From Seminavis robusta (lineage: Eukaryota > Bacillariophyta > Bacillariophyceae > Naviculales > Naviculaceae): 64,000 bases of DNA. The notes under the pieces were generated by a model, which was given only the letters and a program-made list of their open reading frames with translations, was not told the origin of the DNA and made no database searches. This document shows positions 43,701-53,437 of this stretch, piece after piece. Made by a program: the position numbers and the translations under genes. Location: the NCBI GenBank assembly GCA_903772945.1, contig CAICTM010000077.1, positions 62,001 to 126,000 on the forward strand, written 5' to 3'. Positions within the stretch are counted from its first letter, which is position 1, and each line of letters begins with the position of its first letter.

Positions 43701-44755
43701 AGAGTAGACCCGACCTGACCTTGCATTACTGTTCCAAAAGTGTTTTGGTGGGAAGAAACAGAAACGCAATGTGCATCGTGAGACCTCCTGGGCATCATGC
43801 TGGTGTAAATGGTCTCTTGGACGGTGGGGAGTCATGTGGGTTTTGCATATTCAATAATGTTGCAGCAGGAGCTCTTCACGCAATATCGGACGAACGGCTG
43901 CTGTGTGAGCGTTGCGCGATTGTCGACATTGATGTGCACCATGGGAACGGGACAGAAGAAATTGTGAAGAAATGTCACGATCCGGGGAAGCTGTTTTTCT
44001 TTTCAATCCACTTGTATGACAATGAGAAGAAAAAGCAGAAGAGCAATGCATTTCAGTACAAATTTTATCCTGGTACGGGAGCGGAAGATGATGTTGCGTT
44101 CAACATTATCAACGTCGCCATTACACCGTTGTGGAAAGAGCCAAGTACAGAGAAAGCAGTGAACACGCATAACACACGTCAGAAAACTCGACAAAAAATT
44201 ACTGCCACTGAATCAAACGACGATTCAGAAATGAGCACACCACGTGATTCCAAGGACAACGGCAGATTCAGCGACGCCGATAGTGAGACTCCAACGTCCG
44301 CGGCGAAACCCACTGTAAACACGCCAGCTGTGGCCGCATCATCATCGTCGGCGTCTTCAACAACGTCTGGCACCGCAGGTAGATATGCCTACCGCCAGGC
44401 TATTCAAAACCGGCTGCTTCCTGCGCTGCGAGCCTTCAACCCTGATTTGATTCTGATCAGTGCAGGTTTTGATGCTGCTCGTTTGGATGTGGGTAATGCC
44501 AGACACGAACGCGGCGGCGAAAGGATGGGGCTTGATTTGGAGCCTGAGGACTATGCGTGGACAACTCGAAAAATCTTGGAGATTGCTGACATTTGCTGCC
44601 AAGGTCGTGTAGTCTCGGTGCTCGAGGGTGGGTACGGGAGATCTACGCCGGGTCCTGGACTGGAACTTGACCGATCCAACTTGGCGGAATGCGCAGTGCG
44701 GCATCTTCATTCCATGGTAGACCCCTATGATTGTGAGTGTCGCTTCCCGGTCTAG
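40719..44755 (+). CDS. Myb(SHAQKYF)-ankyrin-histone deacetylase fusion
   Basis: Five exons are inferred: 40719-42157, 42246-42691, 42770-43437, 43533-43663 and 43741-44755, giving 1232 residues with every join in phase. Residues about 125-172 are a single Myb repeat ending in THAQKYF, the SHAQKYF-type DNA-binding class. An Ala/Pro/Ser-rich linker follows. About 500-690 hold ankyrin repeats (GYTPLHSAC, GNTPLHWSAR, GETPLHWAM). From about 745 there is a class II-like histone deacetylase: HHPECLEHTP, RPPGHHAG (His 913-914), DIDVHHGNG (Asp 959, His 961), SAGFDAA, LEGGYG, so zinc ligands and catalytic Tyr are present, with an acidic insertion near 1045-1115. The first exon ends GTGAG|GTATGT, 88 nt before CAG|CATCAAG. 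The 78-nt intron at 42692-42769 is stop-free but its removal restores exact ankyrin spacing. Likely nuclear, a DNA-targeted repressor. Confidence 0.85.
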
Positions 44756-45532
44756 GAGGTGTCTTTTTTGTTGTTGAAAGGCCGGGAAAGCTATTGTAAT
44801 TTGTTGTCTACCGTTGGCGATTATAATTGTTACCATTGGTTGCTGTTACGGTATGGCTACCTGGTACCATAGCTAGCAATTTAGTTTGTCGTTCGATCGT
44901 GCCCCAATGACAAGTCCAAGGTCTTCTCGGAAGTTCCAATGACACAGGTTACACGTGTTGATTCTAATTCGATTATGTTACACTGTGGCGACCCCCAAGA
45001 AGTATGCTGCATCGTACCAGTAGTGCCGATCCGACCAAGAAACGGAGACCAGGCAGCTGGCCAGCTAGACATTTGAACTCAAAGCAGCCACTGAAATAAT
45101 GCATGCTGTTGACGAAAAGATGAAGAAACGTAGTTGTTTAGGCTGCAAATCCGTGGGGGGCGCAAGCGCTTTGAAAACGTTGTTCACTAAAGTTGGAGCT
45201 AGCTTGGTCATACATCAGATGTTAGCGTATCAGACGTCGCTAACATCGGCACCGTTCCAGTAAACAAAGAGAAGTTACGGCAGTTCGAGACCGCCGAAGG
45301 AAGCATGAAAAGAGACTTCTCCTGGTGCCTTGTAGCTTGATATACTAATTGATCGATTGCAGCTCATGCATGTGGCTCGTCAAGTGATGTTGCCACATCT
45401 CTATTCTGAGGATGACTCGTAGATTGTCTTGGACGTTTGCATGCCCTGCAAGTCTTCCGTGGGGCATCCAACTGTGGGATCAATCAAACCTAGGACGCAG
45501 CACGGTACTGGTAGAGGATCTGGCATCATCGA
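44756..45532. other. Convergent intergenic region
   Basis: 3' regions of the HDAC fusion and the following minus-strand gene. No supported gene, RNA or repeat seen. Confidence 0.45.
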
Positions 45533-46693
45533 TCAACGACGATTTGATCCATTCTTCACCCGTTGTTTCCTTTTCCACGCAGCGAATGCCAATAGCCCCA
45601 ACGACGAGATACCTACCCCACGTTGGCGGCCATTCACCCCGCTCATTCGGGGGATCAACGTGATGACCTGTTTCAGAATGGCAGCCCGCGTCTCGCGTGT
45701 TCCATTATTTGCATCGCTCGGAAGTGCAGTCAACAAAGTCAGTGCTCCCATAATGACAGAGGACAGTCCAGCTAACGACGCCATTTCGAGCAAAAAAATT
45801 GCAATCTTCCTTGCACGGCTGCTGATGCGAAGCTGAATCGCCAAGGATACTGTTGCAGCCAGACCCACTGCAGCCACAATCTTGGACTCTTGGTTTCCGA
45901 ATTTGAGCATCTGATGGAGGTGTTCCATAAGAGTTTTCCGGAGTATCGATTGAATTGTTTTGGACAGCAAGACATAGTCTCTAGACACGTTGTTGCTTAT
46001 TGTTGAGCTCTCCACGATTTCGTTGCTACTCTGCTTTTGTGGGTCGCTTGTGAGTTGCCCCGGCTTGGTAACAATTTGGAATCCTTCTTCTGTTGAAAGA
46101 TTTTTTGGCTCGCTATCATTCTGATCCTCAGCAGCTGGTTCCTCTGATTTTGGTTCCTCCGAATCCGAGCTGCTATGGTCCTCGGAATCTTTTGTCTCCG
46201 TCGTTGTGTCACCATCTAGCCAGCGCAAGAAGGACTTCGGAAACAACTCTTGCTTGAATCCTCCTGGTTCAAAAAGAATTCGGTTTGCTGTTTGTTCATC
46301 GACTCCAAGGGAAGCTTGTGTCAGCGTCACTCTTTGAGAAGCAGTTGCTGGGAGACTGTACATCCACATGGCTTGGCCTAGAATCGTCTCGGTGAACAAG
46401 CCATACCAGCTGAATGCAGGCTTGAAGAAGAGTATCAATGCGTCATCCCAGACAACACTATCCAGCCATCTCTGAATGATAGCACGACATTGCCGTTCTC
46501 CTACACGCCTCGCATCAACTACTAAAAGCGCAAAGCCAAAGAAAAGTAGTCCGAGTTGCGCGAAAGAGAACCACGACAGGGTTCGCAGGAACAAGCAAAG
46601 CGCCCAGGAAGAACCAATCGCAATCAGAGCGGGCCCCCGAAGCAAGACAAGGCTGCTGCTAATGTTGATATCGGGCTTGGCTGCGGATTCCAT
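45533..46693 (-). CDS. Multi-span membrane protein of unknown function
   Basis: A 386-residue single-exon protein. Two hydrophobic segments lie near the N-terminus (about residues 13-60), a further membrane-associated stretch near 88-115, then a Glu/Ser/Asp-rich acidic loop (about 160-230), and three hydrophobic segments in the C-terminal third (KIVAAVGLAATVSLAIQL; IFLLEMASLAGLSSVIMGAL; SSLGLLAFAAW) before a very basic tail (KRKQRVKNGSNRR). No family was recognised. The ATG at 46691-46693 is the first in frame. Topology suggests an organelle or endomembrane protein, but no targeting signal is clear. Confidence 0.7.
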   Translation of the reverse strand: MESAAKPDINISSSLVLLRGPALIAIGSSWALCLFLRTLSWFSFAQLGLLFFGFALLVVDARRVGERQCRAIIQRWLDSVVWDDALILFFKPAFSWYGLFTETILGQAMWMYSLPATASQRVTLTQASLGVDEQTANRILFEPGGFKQELFPKSFLRWLDGDTTTETKDSEDHSSSDSEEPKSEEPAAEDQNDSEPKNLSTEEGFQIVTKPGQLTSDPQKQSSNEIVESSTISNNVSRDYVLLSKTIQSILRKTLMEHLHQMLKFGNQESKIVAAVGLAATVSLAIQLRISSRARKIAIFLLEMASLAGLSSVIMGALTLLTALPSDANNGTRETRAAILKQVITLIPRMSGVNGRQRGVGISSLGLLAFAAWKRKQRVKNGSNRR

Positions 46694-48110
46694 TCTACAA
46701 ACGTCTTGCTTTCAAGGAGGAGTGAACCATGGTCGTTGCGACCCGCCGTTGTGTTGTGGAAGGGAAGGTGTCGTCGACGCTTCCAAAATTCAGAGACAAC
46801 GGTAAGGTTAGAGGTGTTCAAGCTTTTAAGCCGGTCAAGTGGGTTAAGCGAAGACAACCAGACCTGACCCTTTCGGGATCATGATGTGGTATTTGCATTG
46901 CACTGCCATATCTTCCAGACCAATGGAGACCGTACCGGTACATGTACCATCCCAAGCATTGTCTCTCGCGCTCTTAACTTGTGTCACCATACAATTAATT
47001 GGTTCAAACAGAAATGGCCCAATGAATGAATTGCCTTTTATTAAGCAGCATCAGACCTGGATTAACGAGCTACTCTGTATGGTACCGGTGCATGGGAAAA
47101 GCGAGCCTGTTACGGCAGCGTGCAGTGGATGAAAGTGAGCCAATTATGAGCACTGGCTTGATCAGAGTTCAACCAATGGCGGGGACCTAGTAGAGTCTAT
47201 GACAGTACTGATATTTGCAAACTACATGTATTGCAATGAACATTTTGTGTATGCACAGTAGTTTGCAAAAGGTCACAATCATCAATGCCGCCTCCCTGAC
47301 TGGGGTGCTCTTCCTCTGTGTGAATTGTTTGAATGTGTTAATCTTGTTAGGGAATCCGCATCTTTGTACATCCCTTTCACAATAACATTTCCACAACTCA
47401 TCTTTCGTAGTCAACTCCAGCATTCCGATCTTCTCCCTCATCAACGTCGTCGTCTCCTTGATAACATTGGAAACCTCCAAAATCTTATCGATGAAAGAAT
47501 TCGTTTGAGATTGCCATTCCTTAGATTATCAATGATGTAGTTGATTAGAGCAATGGTAGTGCACATCAAATCATGCTCGTGTTGCTGCGCATGAGATGTA
47601 TTGAGTTCTTGGAAATTACCAACTACTTTGTGGATCCTCCTGCTCATCTTTGAAAGAATGATATGTACAGTATTAGGACCTTCCATTTGCTGGAATCTAT
47701 GACCCCCAGATCCTGTAGACAGATCGATTTTCTGGTACTTAGAAATCCTCTACGCGCCTCGGGCGTAGACCTGGTACATAATCGCTGACGTGTCTGACAC
47801 CAGAAAAAAGCAACGGCTGTGGCAAAAAGAACAACAAAATAAAAGAAACAAGCTGACAATGGCAGATAATGGCAACAGTTGCTATGTAGATTGTTAAGAC
47901 TGACATAGAACACCATGCAGTTGTAACTCTCCACCATGCATGCGCAGCTACCACCAATTGGAAGTAGTAGCATAGATGCCATGGTCAGAGAGAAAGCTCC
48001 ATTTTTCTTGCCAAATGGGACACACTAGTAAAGGTCCTAGCAATGTTGCATTTGGGCTGTGGCGACACAAACGAAGGCTCATTGTCATTGAGAGCCCATT
48101 TGAAACAGGA
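46694..48110. other. Intergenic, start of the repeat-rich zone
   Basis: No gene is supported. Composition becomes AT-richer and open frames short. GTACCGGTACATGTACC-type sequence occurs at about 46930-46950 and 47080-47095. It borders the decayed transposon to the right. Confidence 0.45.
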
Positions 48111-50202
48111 TCACTCAATGACAAACTTACTTCCAGACATGGGTCTGAACACCTTCAGAGGAGGATTCACCATTGACTTCTCTTCATGATTGTCTGGCAA
48201 AATCTTGGTCCTCAGCACTTCCAGTTCCCTGAGCTTGTTCTTCTTCATGGTGAATGTCCTCAGAGCAATAATGTCTTCAGTGCCAACACCTCTGTGGATG
48301 AACTCTTGCTTGATCTCATCAGAGTGGTAGGCAGCCCTGAGCTTGCCATACCTCTTGAGGCCATCGATGTTGTCAGATCGGTCCACTCCAACATTCCTCT
48401 GCCTCTGGGTTTCCTTCTTGTTGATGGCCCCCTTCTTGATGGCTTCTTGCTTGAGGTCCTCCCGTCTCTGCACCCTGAAATTATGCTCTTGCTTCAAGAC
48501 CTTCTGTCATCCAATCTGCCTTGGTATGTTTCCTTCTGAGTCTTGGCTCAATCCGCATGCTTGTCATTGTGAGCTGTGGCATTGTTCATGAGATGAAGGA
48601 TCCTGTCAGTACTTGCGAGGTCAGCCAAGGGCTTCAAGTTGTTTGCGTTGTGCACATCAGCAGATCTGATAATGGCAATGGCAGAGCGGAGTTGCTCTGA
48701 GCGGTCATTTGGGAGACAAGCTTCGCTTCTTTGACACCTGCCTCAACGAAGTGTGTGTGACAAGCAATGGGAAGGTATGTAGTGAGAAGCCACTGTTTGA
48801 ATGCATTGTCATTGTTCTCCTCCTTGTTGCGAAAGTCATAACCATCCAGGACCATAGTTGCGGCGTGAGTGCAGCCACAGGGGCAGGTACTGAGCATACT
48901 GTTTCTTCTCACAACCAATCATGGAACCGCTGCAAGTCAAAGGTACACCCATGCACAGTAGACTTCCAGATGGCTTGCTGGTGAGTGGCACGGTAAGTCT
49001 TCCCAAGAATGACATAAGCCACCACCACTGCCGCTGGTTATTCAGGAGAAGTGCCGCTGGTAGAAGTCGCCTGTTGGCCCATCGTCGGAAGTGATTGGTC
49101 AGTGCCTCCTTGGCAATCTTGAAGAAGCGAGAGGCCTTGTTCCTCTGCACCATATGTGTTCCTTGTGGAAGGTTGTCAAAGGAATCACGAAAGGCATCAA
49201 AAGCAGGGTAAAATGCAATGCCATTGCGTTCCATGTTTTGCAAGTCATTGTGCATGAGATAGTACCGGCCAATGATGTTGTGCGCTTGGAAGCCAGGAAT
49301 GCCAGACATATCAACACTGCTCTACAATCAGTCAAAGTGTGGACTGACGAACATGGAGTGGTAGCAATGCATCAGTGTCAAATCAGAGTACAGCTCCGGC
49401 TCTAGTAGAAGTGGCTGCAGGCCGGACACAATCTTGTGCTGCTTGGTCTTGGTGTCATGGACGTTGATGACTGTCTGAGTTAGGCGTAGAATCAGTTCGA
49501 ACACAAGTAGGTAACCCTTGCCGCTTCCCCAACTGTCCACCATCTTGTAAGAACTGGCGCCGGTACTACAGAAAGGAGTAGTCTCTTGAGGTCCTTGTTG
49601 TCCAATCCAGAGAACTCACGGAAGGTCTTGGCACGTTCCCACTTCGCGGCAAAGACTTGATCAGTACATGTATCGCCAACATAAGGAGTGGTAGGCTTCC
49701 ATAAATCTGACCGCCTCTTCCACATGTGTCCGCCACACTTCCTTCTCCATACTGTTCTGTAGATCATAAACACAGTGGATCATTTGCATAGCATTCTTCT
49801 TGTCCAATCCACTCTCGCCGAGTACTTCCACAATGGGATTCTTCACGGCCAACTGAAGGTTGTGCAAGCAACAGTTAGCGACAAGATAGTTGGAACAATC
49901 CATCAAGAACACCACCTCCACCATTGTCAGTGCAGTGTCCTTGGAACTTAAATCCATCATCGCCAAGTTTCTTCAAAGAACAAGCAATGGCCTTGGCACA
50001 AGCATCCGATGTACCTTCTGCTGCATCGATATCCAATAGTCAACGGCGAAGTTGCTTCCATTGTACCAGTGTCAAACCATGACACTACCTTGACAAAGTG
50101 TCCGACACCCTTCTTGTTACCTTTGTCACAGGCAAGAAAGACAGTCTTGCCATGAAGAACATTGCCAAGTCCAAGAAGAGTGCGACCGGCATGCTGGAAC
50201 AT
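48111..50202 (-). mobile_element. Decayed hAT-like DNA transposon
   Basis: A chain of minus-strand frames that together resemble a transposase, read leftward. The right end has FLACDKGNKKGVGHFVKVVSW; the middle has CLHNLQLAVKNPIVEVLGE and the hAT-like APVLTRWWTVGEAARV; then a region with GFQAHNIIGRYY, and at the left end an intact-looking 128-residue charged tail (48111-48497, with DGLKRYGKLRAAYHSDEIK). No single frame spans it; several frame changes and stops break it, so it is not functional. The hAT label rests on the Cys-x-x-His and Thr-Arg-Trp patterns only. Terminal inverted repeats and target duplications were not identified. Confidence 0.5.
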
Positions 50203-50239
50203 GATGTTCCATGGGCAGGCAGTCAGTTCTCGGCCGTCA

Positions 50240-50427
50240 ACAGGTGAGTTGCTTTAATTATTCGAATCGAATCGGCTGCACCTCTATTATCTCTGTTATC
50301 CAAACCTCACTCAAGCCGTCCTTCACTGGTGCAGATTCGAAAGTCATCCCTCATTGAATCATATGGACCATGAGATGGCAGTCAGTTCTCGGCCCATGAC
50401 GGCCAAGTTGGTGCAATTTGAAAAGCA
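50240..50427. repeat. Direct repeat R1, copy 1
   Basis: About 185 bp, close match to 51371-51548. Starts with CAGGTGAGTTG and contains TTAATTATTCGAATCGAATC; an intron-like GTGAGT...GGTGCAG lies inside. Confidence 0.85.
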
Positions 50428-51110
50428 CATCTAAGAAGCACGTCTTTTGGTAATCCGGAATCCGCATGGAACTTTTCTTCCTTATCCTTATTGATTGCTT
50501 ATGGATTGATATTATATTGCTTTCAGCTTCAGACCACACTCTCCTCTTTTGTAAGGTCATATCATGCTGATTGTGGAAGGGCAACCATTCCTATTGAGAA
50601 GCACCAAGTTCCCTGACAGTGTGGACCTTTATGGATAGACAACCATGCCTTACAGATTGGGTAGCTAAAGAGCACACGAATCCACAAGCAGCAGCATGGC
50701 TGCTAGCCATGGTGTTGGCTGTTTTGGAAGGGGGAGCCTCTCTTTGGATGGTGGAATGGGTGTTCTGGAAGCGCAAAGCCCTCACTAGATGATGTGGTTC
50801 CTTGTTCTGTAAGAGGAGAAGCCTCTATTGATACCGGTGTAAGGGCTTCTTGGTGAGGTAATACGCCCTCTTTGGAAGTGACCATGCTGCTGTTCCACAA
50901 GGTTGACTTGGATTTATAAGGTGGGGAACCCTGTTTTGTGAAGTGTCATTGGAGAGTACTCTCTTTTCACACTAAAAGATTCAAACAGACTTCACGGAAC
51001 AGCCTGCAGCCACTCGATCGCTCAACCAACAACAAGAGCAACGTAACACAACAAGAGCAACACAATGGTGGAGGAGGAGCGGCCAATCGCTACTACTACT
51101 ACTATTACGG

Positions 51111-51213
51111 GGAAGTCTATTATCAAGTGTGTTATTATTGAAGGCGCAGCACTGACTTCTCTCCCTCATTCAATTCCTATGGTAAACAGGAGGTAAATCC
51201 AAGCTTGGCCGAC
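51111..51213. repeat. Direct repeat R3, copy 1
   Basis: About 100 bp, similar to 51274-51372; shares CTGACTTCTCTCCCTCATT and AAGCTTGGCCGACAACA. Confidence 0.8.
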
Positions 51214-51273
51214 AACAATGGTGAGGAGTGCTTTATCCAATCGGCCGATTGAACGAACGATTCGATTCGAGGT

Positions 51274-51372
51274 AAGCCTATTATCAAGAGTGTTAATTGA
51301 AGGTACAGCGCTGACTTCTCTCCCTCATTGGATTTCTATGGTATTCAGGAGAGCCAAGCTTGGCCGACAACA
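51274..51372. repeat. Direct repeat R3, copy 2
   Basis: Second copy of the about 100 bp module, directly abutting R1 copy 2. Confidence 0.8.
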
Positions 51373-51548
51373 GGTGAGTTGTTTTAATTATTCGAATCGA
51401 ATCGGTCGCACCTCTATTATCCAAGCCTCACTCAAGCCGTCCTTCTCTGGTGCAGATGCGAAAGCCATCCCTCATTGCATCCTATGAACCATAGGATGGC
51501 AGTCAGTTCTCGGCCCATGACAGCCAAGTTGGTGCAATTTGAAAAGCA
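51371..51548. repeat. Direct repeat R1, copy 2
   Basis: Matches 50240-50427 with a small deletion (the ATCTCTGTT segment is missing) and scattered substitutions; abuts R3 copy 2 and R2 copy 1. Confidence 0.85.
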
Positions 51549-51895
51549 AGAGTAAGTCTCCGGTCATCTGCAGTTGAGCACAGAAAACAAAACTCATATC
51601 TATTTGTTGTTTTCTCTGCTGTACTGTTGACGGCCGAGGAAATCCCATTGTCGAGTCCTTTTCGAACGTTCGATCGCTCCAGATAACAAGAGGAGAGGCT
51701 ACCGCTACGGAGGAGGAGGCTCTGTTAACTCCAGCCCTACCAACAGCATGAACGGAGGAGATCGTCGTCGAGTCATTGAAAGGCAACAAGAGAAGGCTAT
51801 GTGACAACACACAACACCAGAGAGTGGATCCTACTATTGGATCCATCCCTCCAGTGTTATTTCCTAGTGTTTTTGTGGTGATTCCTGTGTTGATG
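51549..51895. repeat. Direct repeat R2, copy 1
   Basis: About 345 bp, similar to 52208-52533; shares GAGTAAGTC at the start, CCGAGGAAAT, CGTCGAGTCATTGAAAGGCA, GAGAGTGGATCCT and ATTTCCTAGTGTTTT. Confidence 0.82.
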
Positions 51896-52207
51896 TACCC
51901 ATTATCAAGTATGCACAAGTCAGTTTCGAGGATTTGGCTAAGTCGACGACGACTTGGTGGTTTCGTACGATAGAAATAGCTAGCTAAGAAGATAATAGAA
52001 TGCCGATAACCAACCAAATAGACCTTCCCTTTGTTTGATAGACACCTTATTGATCAATAGGATTGCTGGCTCCAGGTTTGTTTTCCTCCTTTGCCCCAAT
52101 CCACAAGGTTTGCTTGTAGATTGGCAAGGTTGGATACAGATCCATATCGTAGGGTCGACCTTCGACTTTAATCGATAAGGTACCTTATAGATTCGTATCC
52201 TACCTTC

Positions 52208-52533
52208 AGATGCCCTTCTCAGATGCAAGAGTAAGTCGCCGGTTTTCTTGAGCAACCATAGAGAAGAGAATCTCACTGCTATTCTTACTTTCTCTTGGGC
52301 CGCTCCTGACTGCCGAGGAAATACCATTGTCGAGGTCAAACGAATGATCGCTCCGGAGGATAAAAAGAGGAGGCTCTGTTAATTCCAGCCCTATCAGCAG
52401 CCTGAACGTCGTCGAGTCATTGAAAGGCAACAAGAGGAGGAGGCTACACGATAACACACAAGAGAGTGGATCCTCCTACCGGATTGATCCCTCCAGTGGT
52501 ATTTCCTAGTGTTTTGGTGGTGATTCATGTCGG
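52208..52533. repeat. Direct repeat R2, copy 2
   Basis: Second copy of the R2 module, same orientation, about 310 bp downstream of copy 1. Confidence 0.82.
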
Positions 52534-52565
52534 ATCACATGGAGTTTTGAATCTACTGGTGGCAA

Positions 52566-52905
52566 CTATGGAGAAGTCTGCGCCATCCTCAGGATGACTA
52601 GGACCATAATCGCTACGTAGGTTTTGTACTGAGCATGATGGGCGGAGACCAGACGCTCTTGAGATGACCATGAATGAAACTCAATTTTATCAAAGCTATG
52701 GGGAATGCTAATATTAGCAAGCCAAGAACAGAACTTGGTAAGATGCGCCTGCAAATTATCCCCTGCAATGTAAGTAGCAGTTGTCTGATCCATTATAGAC
52801 TCTTTTCGGATAGTTTGATATTTGTTATACAGCTTGATAGCGGCATTCTTTGTGGCATTAGATGTTGGTGCTTCTCCCAATTTCTTCTCCTGAAGAGGTT
52901 GACTA
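52566..52905 (-). mobile_element. Fragment resembling a tyrosine-recombinase core-binding domain
   Basis: A minus-strand frame of about 110 codons with no ATG at its start (NAAIKLYNKY, then DNLQAHLTKFCSWLANISIP). The helical pattern resembles the N-terminal core-binding domain of tyrosine recombinases such as those of Crypton elements, and nothing catalytic follows. It is a fragment; the family assignment is tentative. Confidence 0.35.
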
Positions 52906-53437
52906 CTACATGCATTAGTTGTTTGACTTATCTTGGTTGCTGTATAGGCAGAATAATAGTACTAGAATGCTAGTATCAACCAAGTTTGTTGTTGGTGTTG
53001 GTTATCGGTTCTCTTCTCTGTTTGAAAAGCACCGGTAATAGAGGTCTCGAGCACTTTCAAATAGCTCCAGTAGCTTCATGTAGCTCCAGTACCTTCATTG
53101 GGAGCTCCACCTAGCTCCAGTACCTTCACTGGGAGACCTCGTTGCATGTTCAAATAGTATGGCTCTTTTCCCAAAACCAACTGCTTACTTCAGCCAACTT
53201 GCCATAGAAGTTAGCTGGAGAACTGGGAAAGCTAACCATCATGGTGTTGGGTCAAAGCTGAAAGCTAGCGAGTGGAAAACTCCTGGAAAGCTAACCTGTA
53301 AACAGAGCAATAACCTCCAACACGAACTATCCCAATTCTCCCATGTTAACGTATTAATTACACTTTCCCCGAAGGGATTATGTTCTACGTTTTAGATTTG
53401 AAAACGGTATATGCAAGCCTCTTGCTAGGGCTTGCCT
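52906..53437. other. Short repeats, no gene
   Basis: Around 53041-53139 three TAGCTCCAGTA(C/G)CTTCA units lie between GAGGTCTC and its inverse GAGACCTC. Otherwise nothing was recognised. Confidence 0.55.

Noticed and set aside
44880-45400. Search for tRNA or snRNA genes in quiet intergenic DNA
   Set aside because: No cloverleaf or conserved A/B box pair could be recognised by eye here or elsewhere; a tRNAscan-SE/Infernal run would be decisive.
45412-45836. Plus-strand frames over the 3' end of the membrane protein gene
   Set aside because: Shadow of the minus-strand gene; no homology and no better start.
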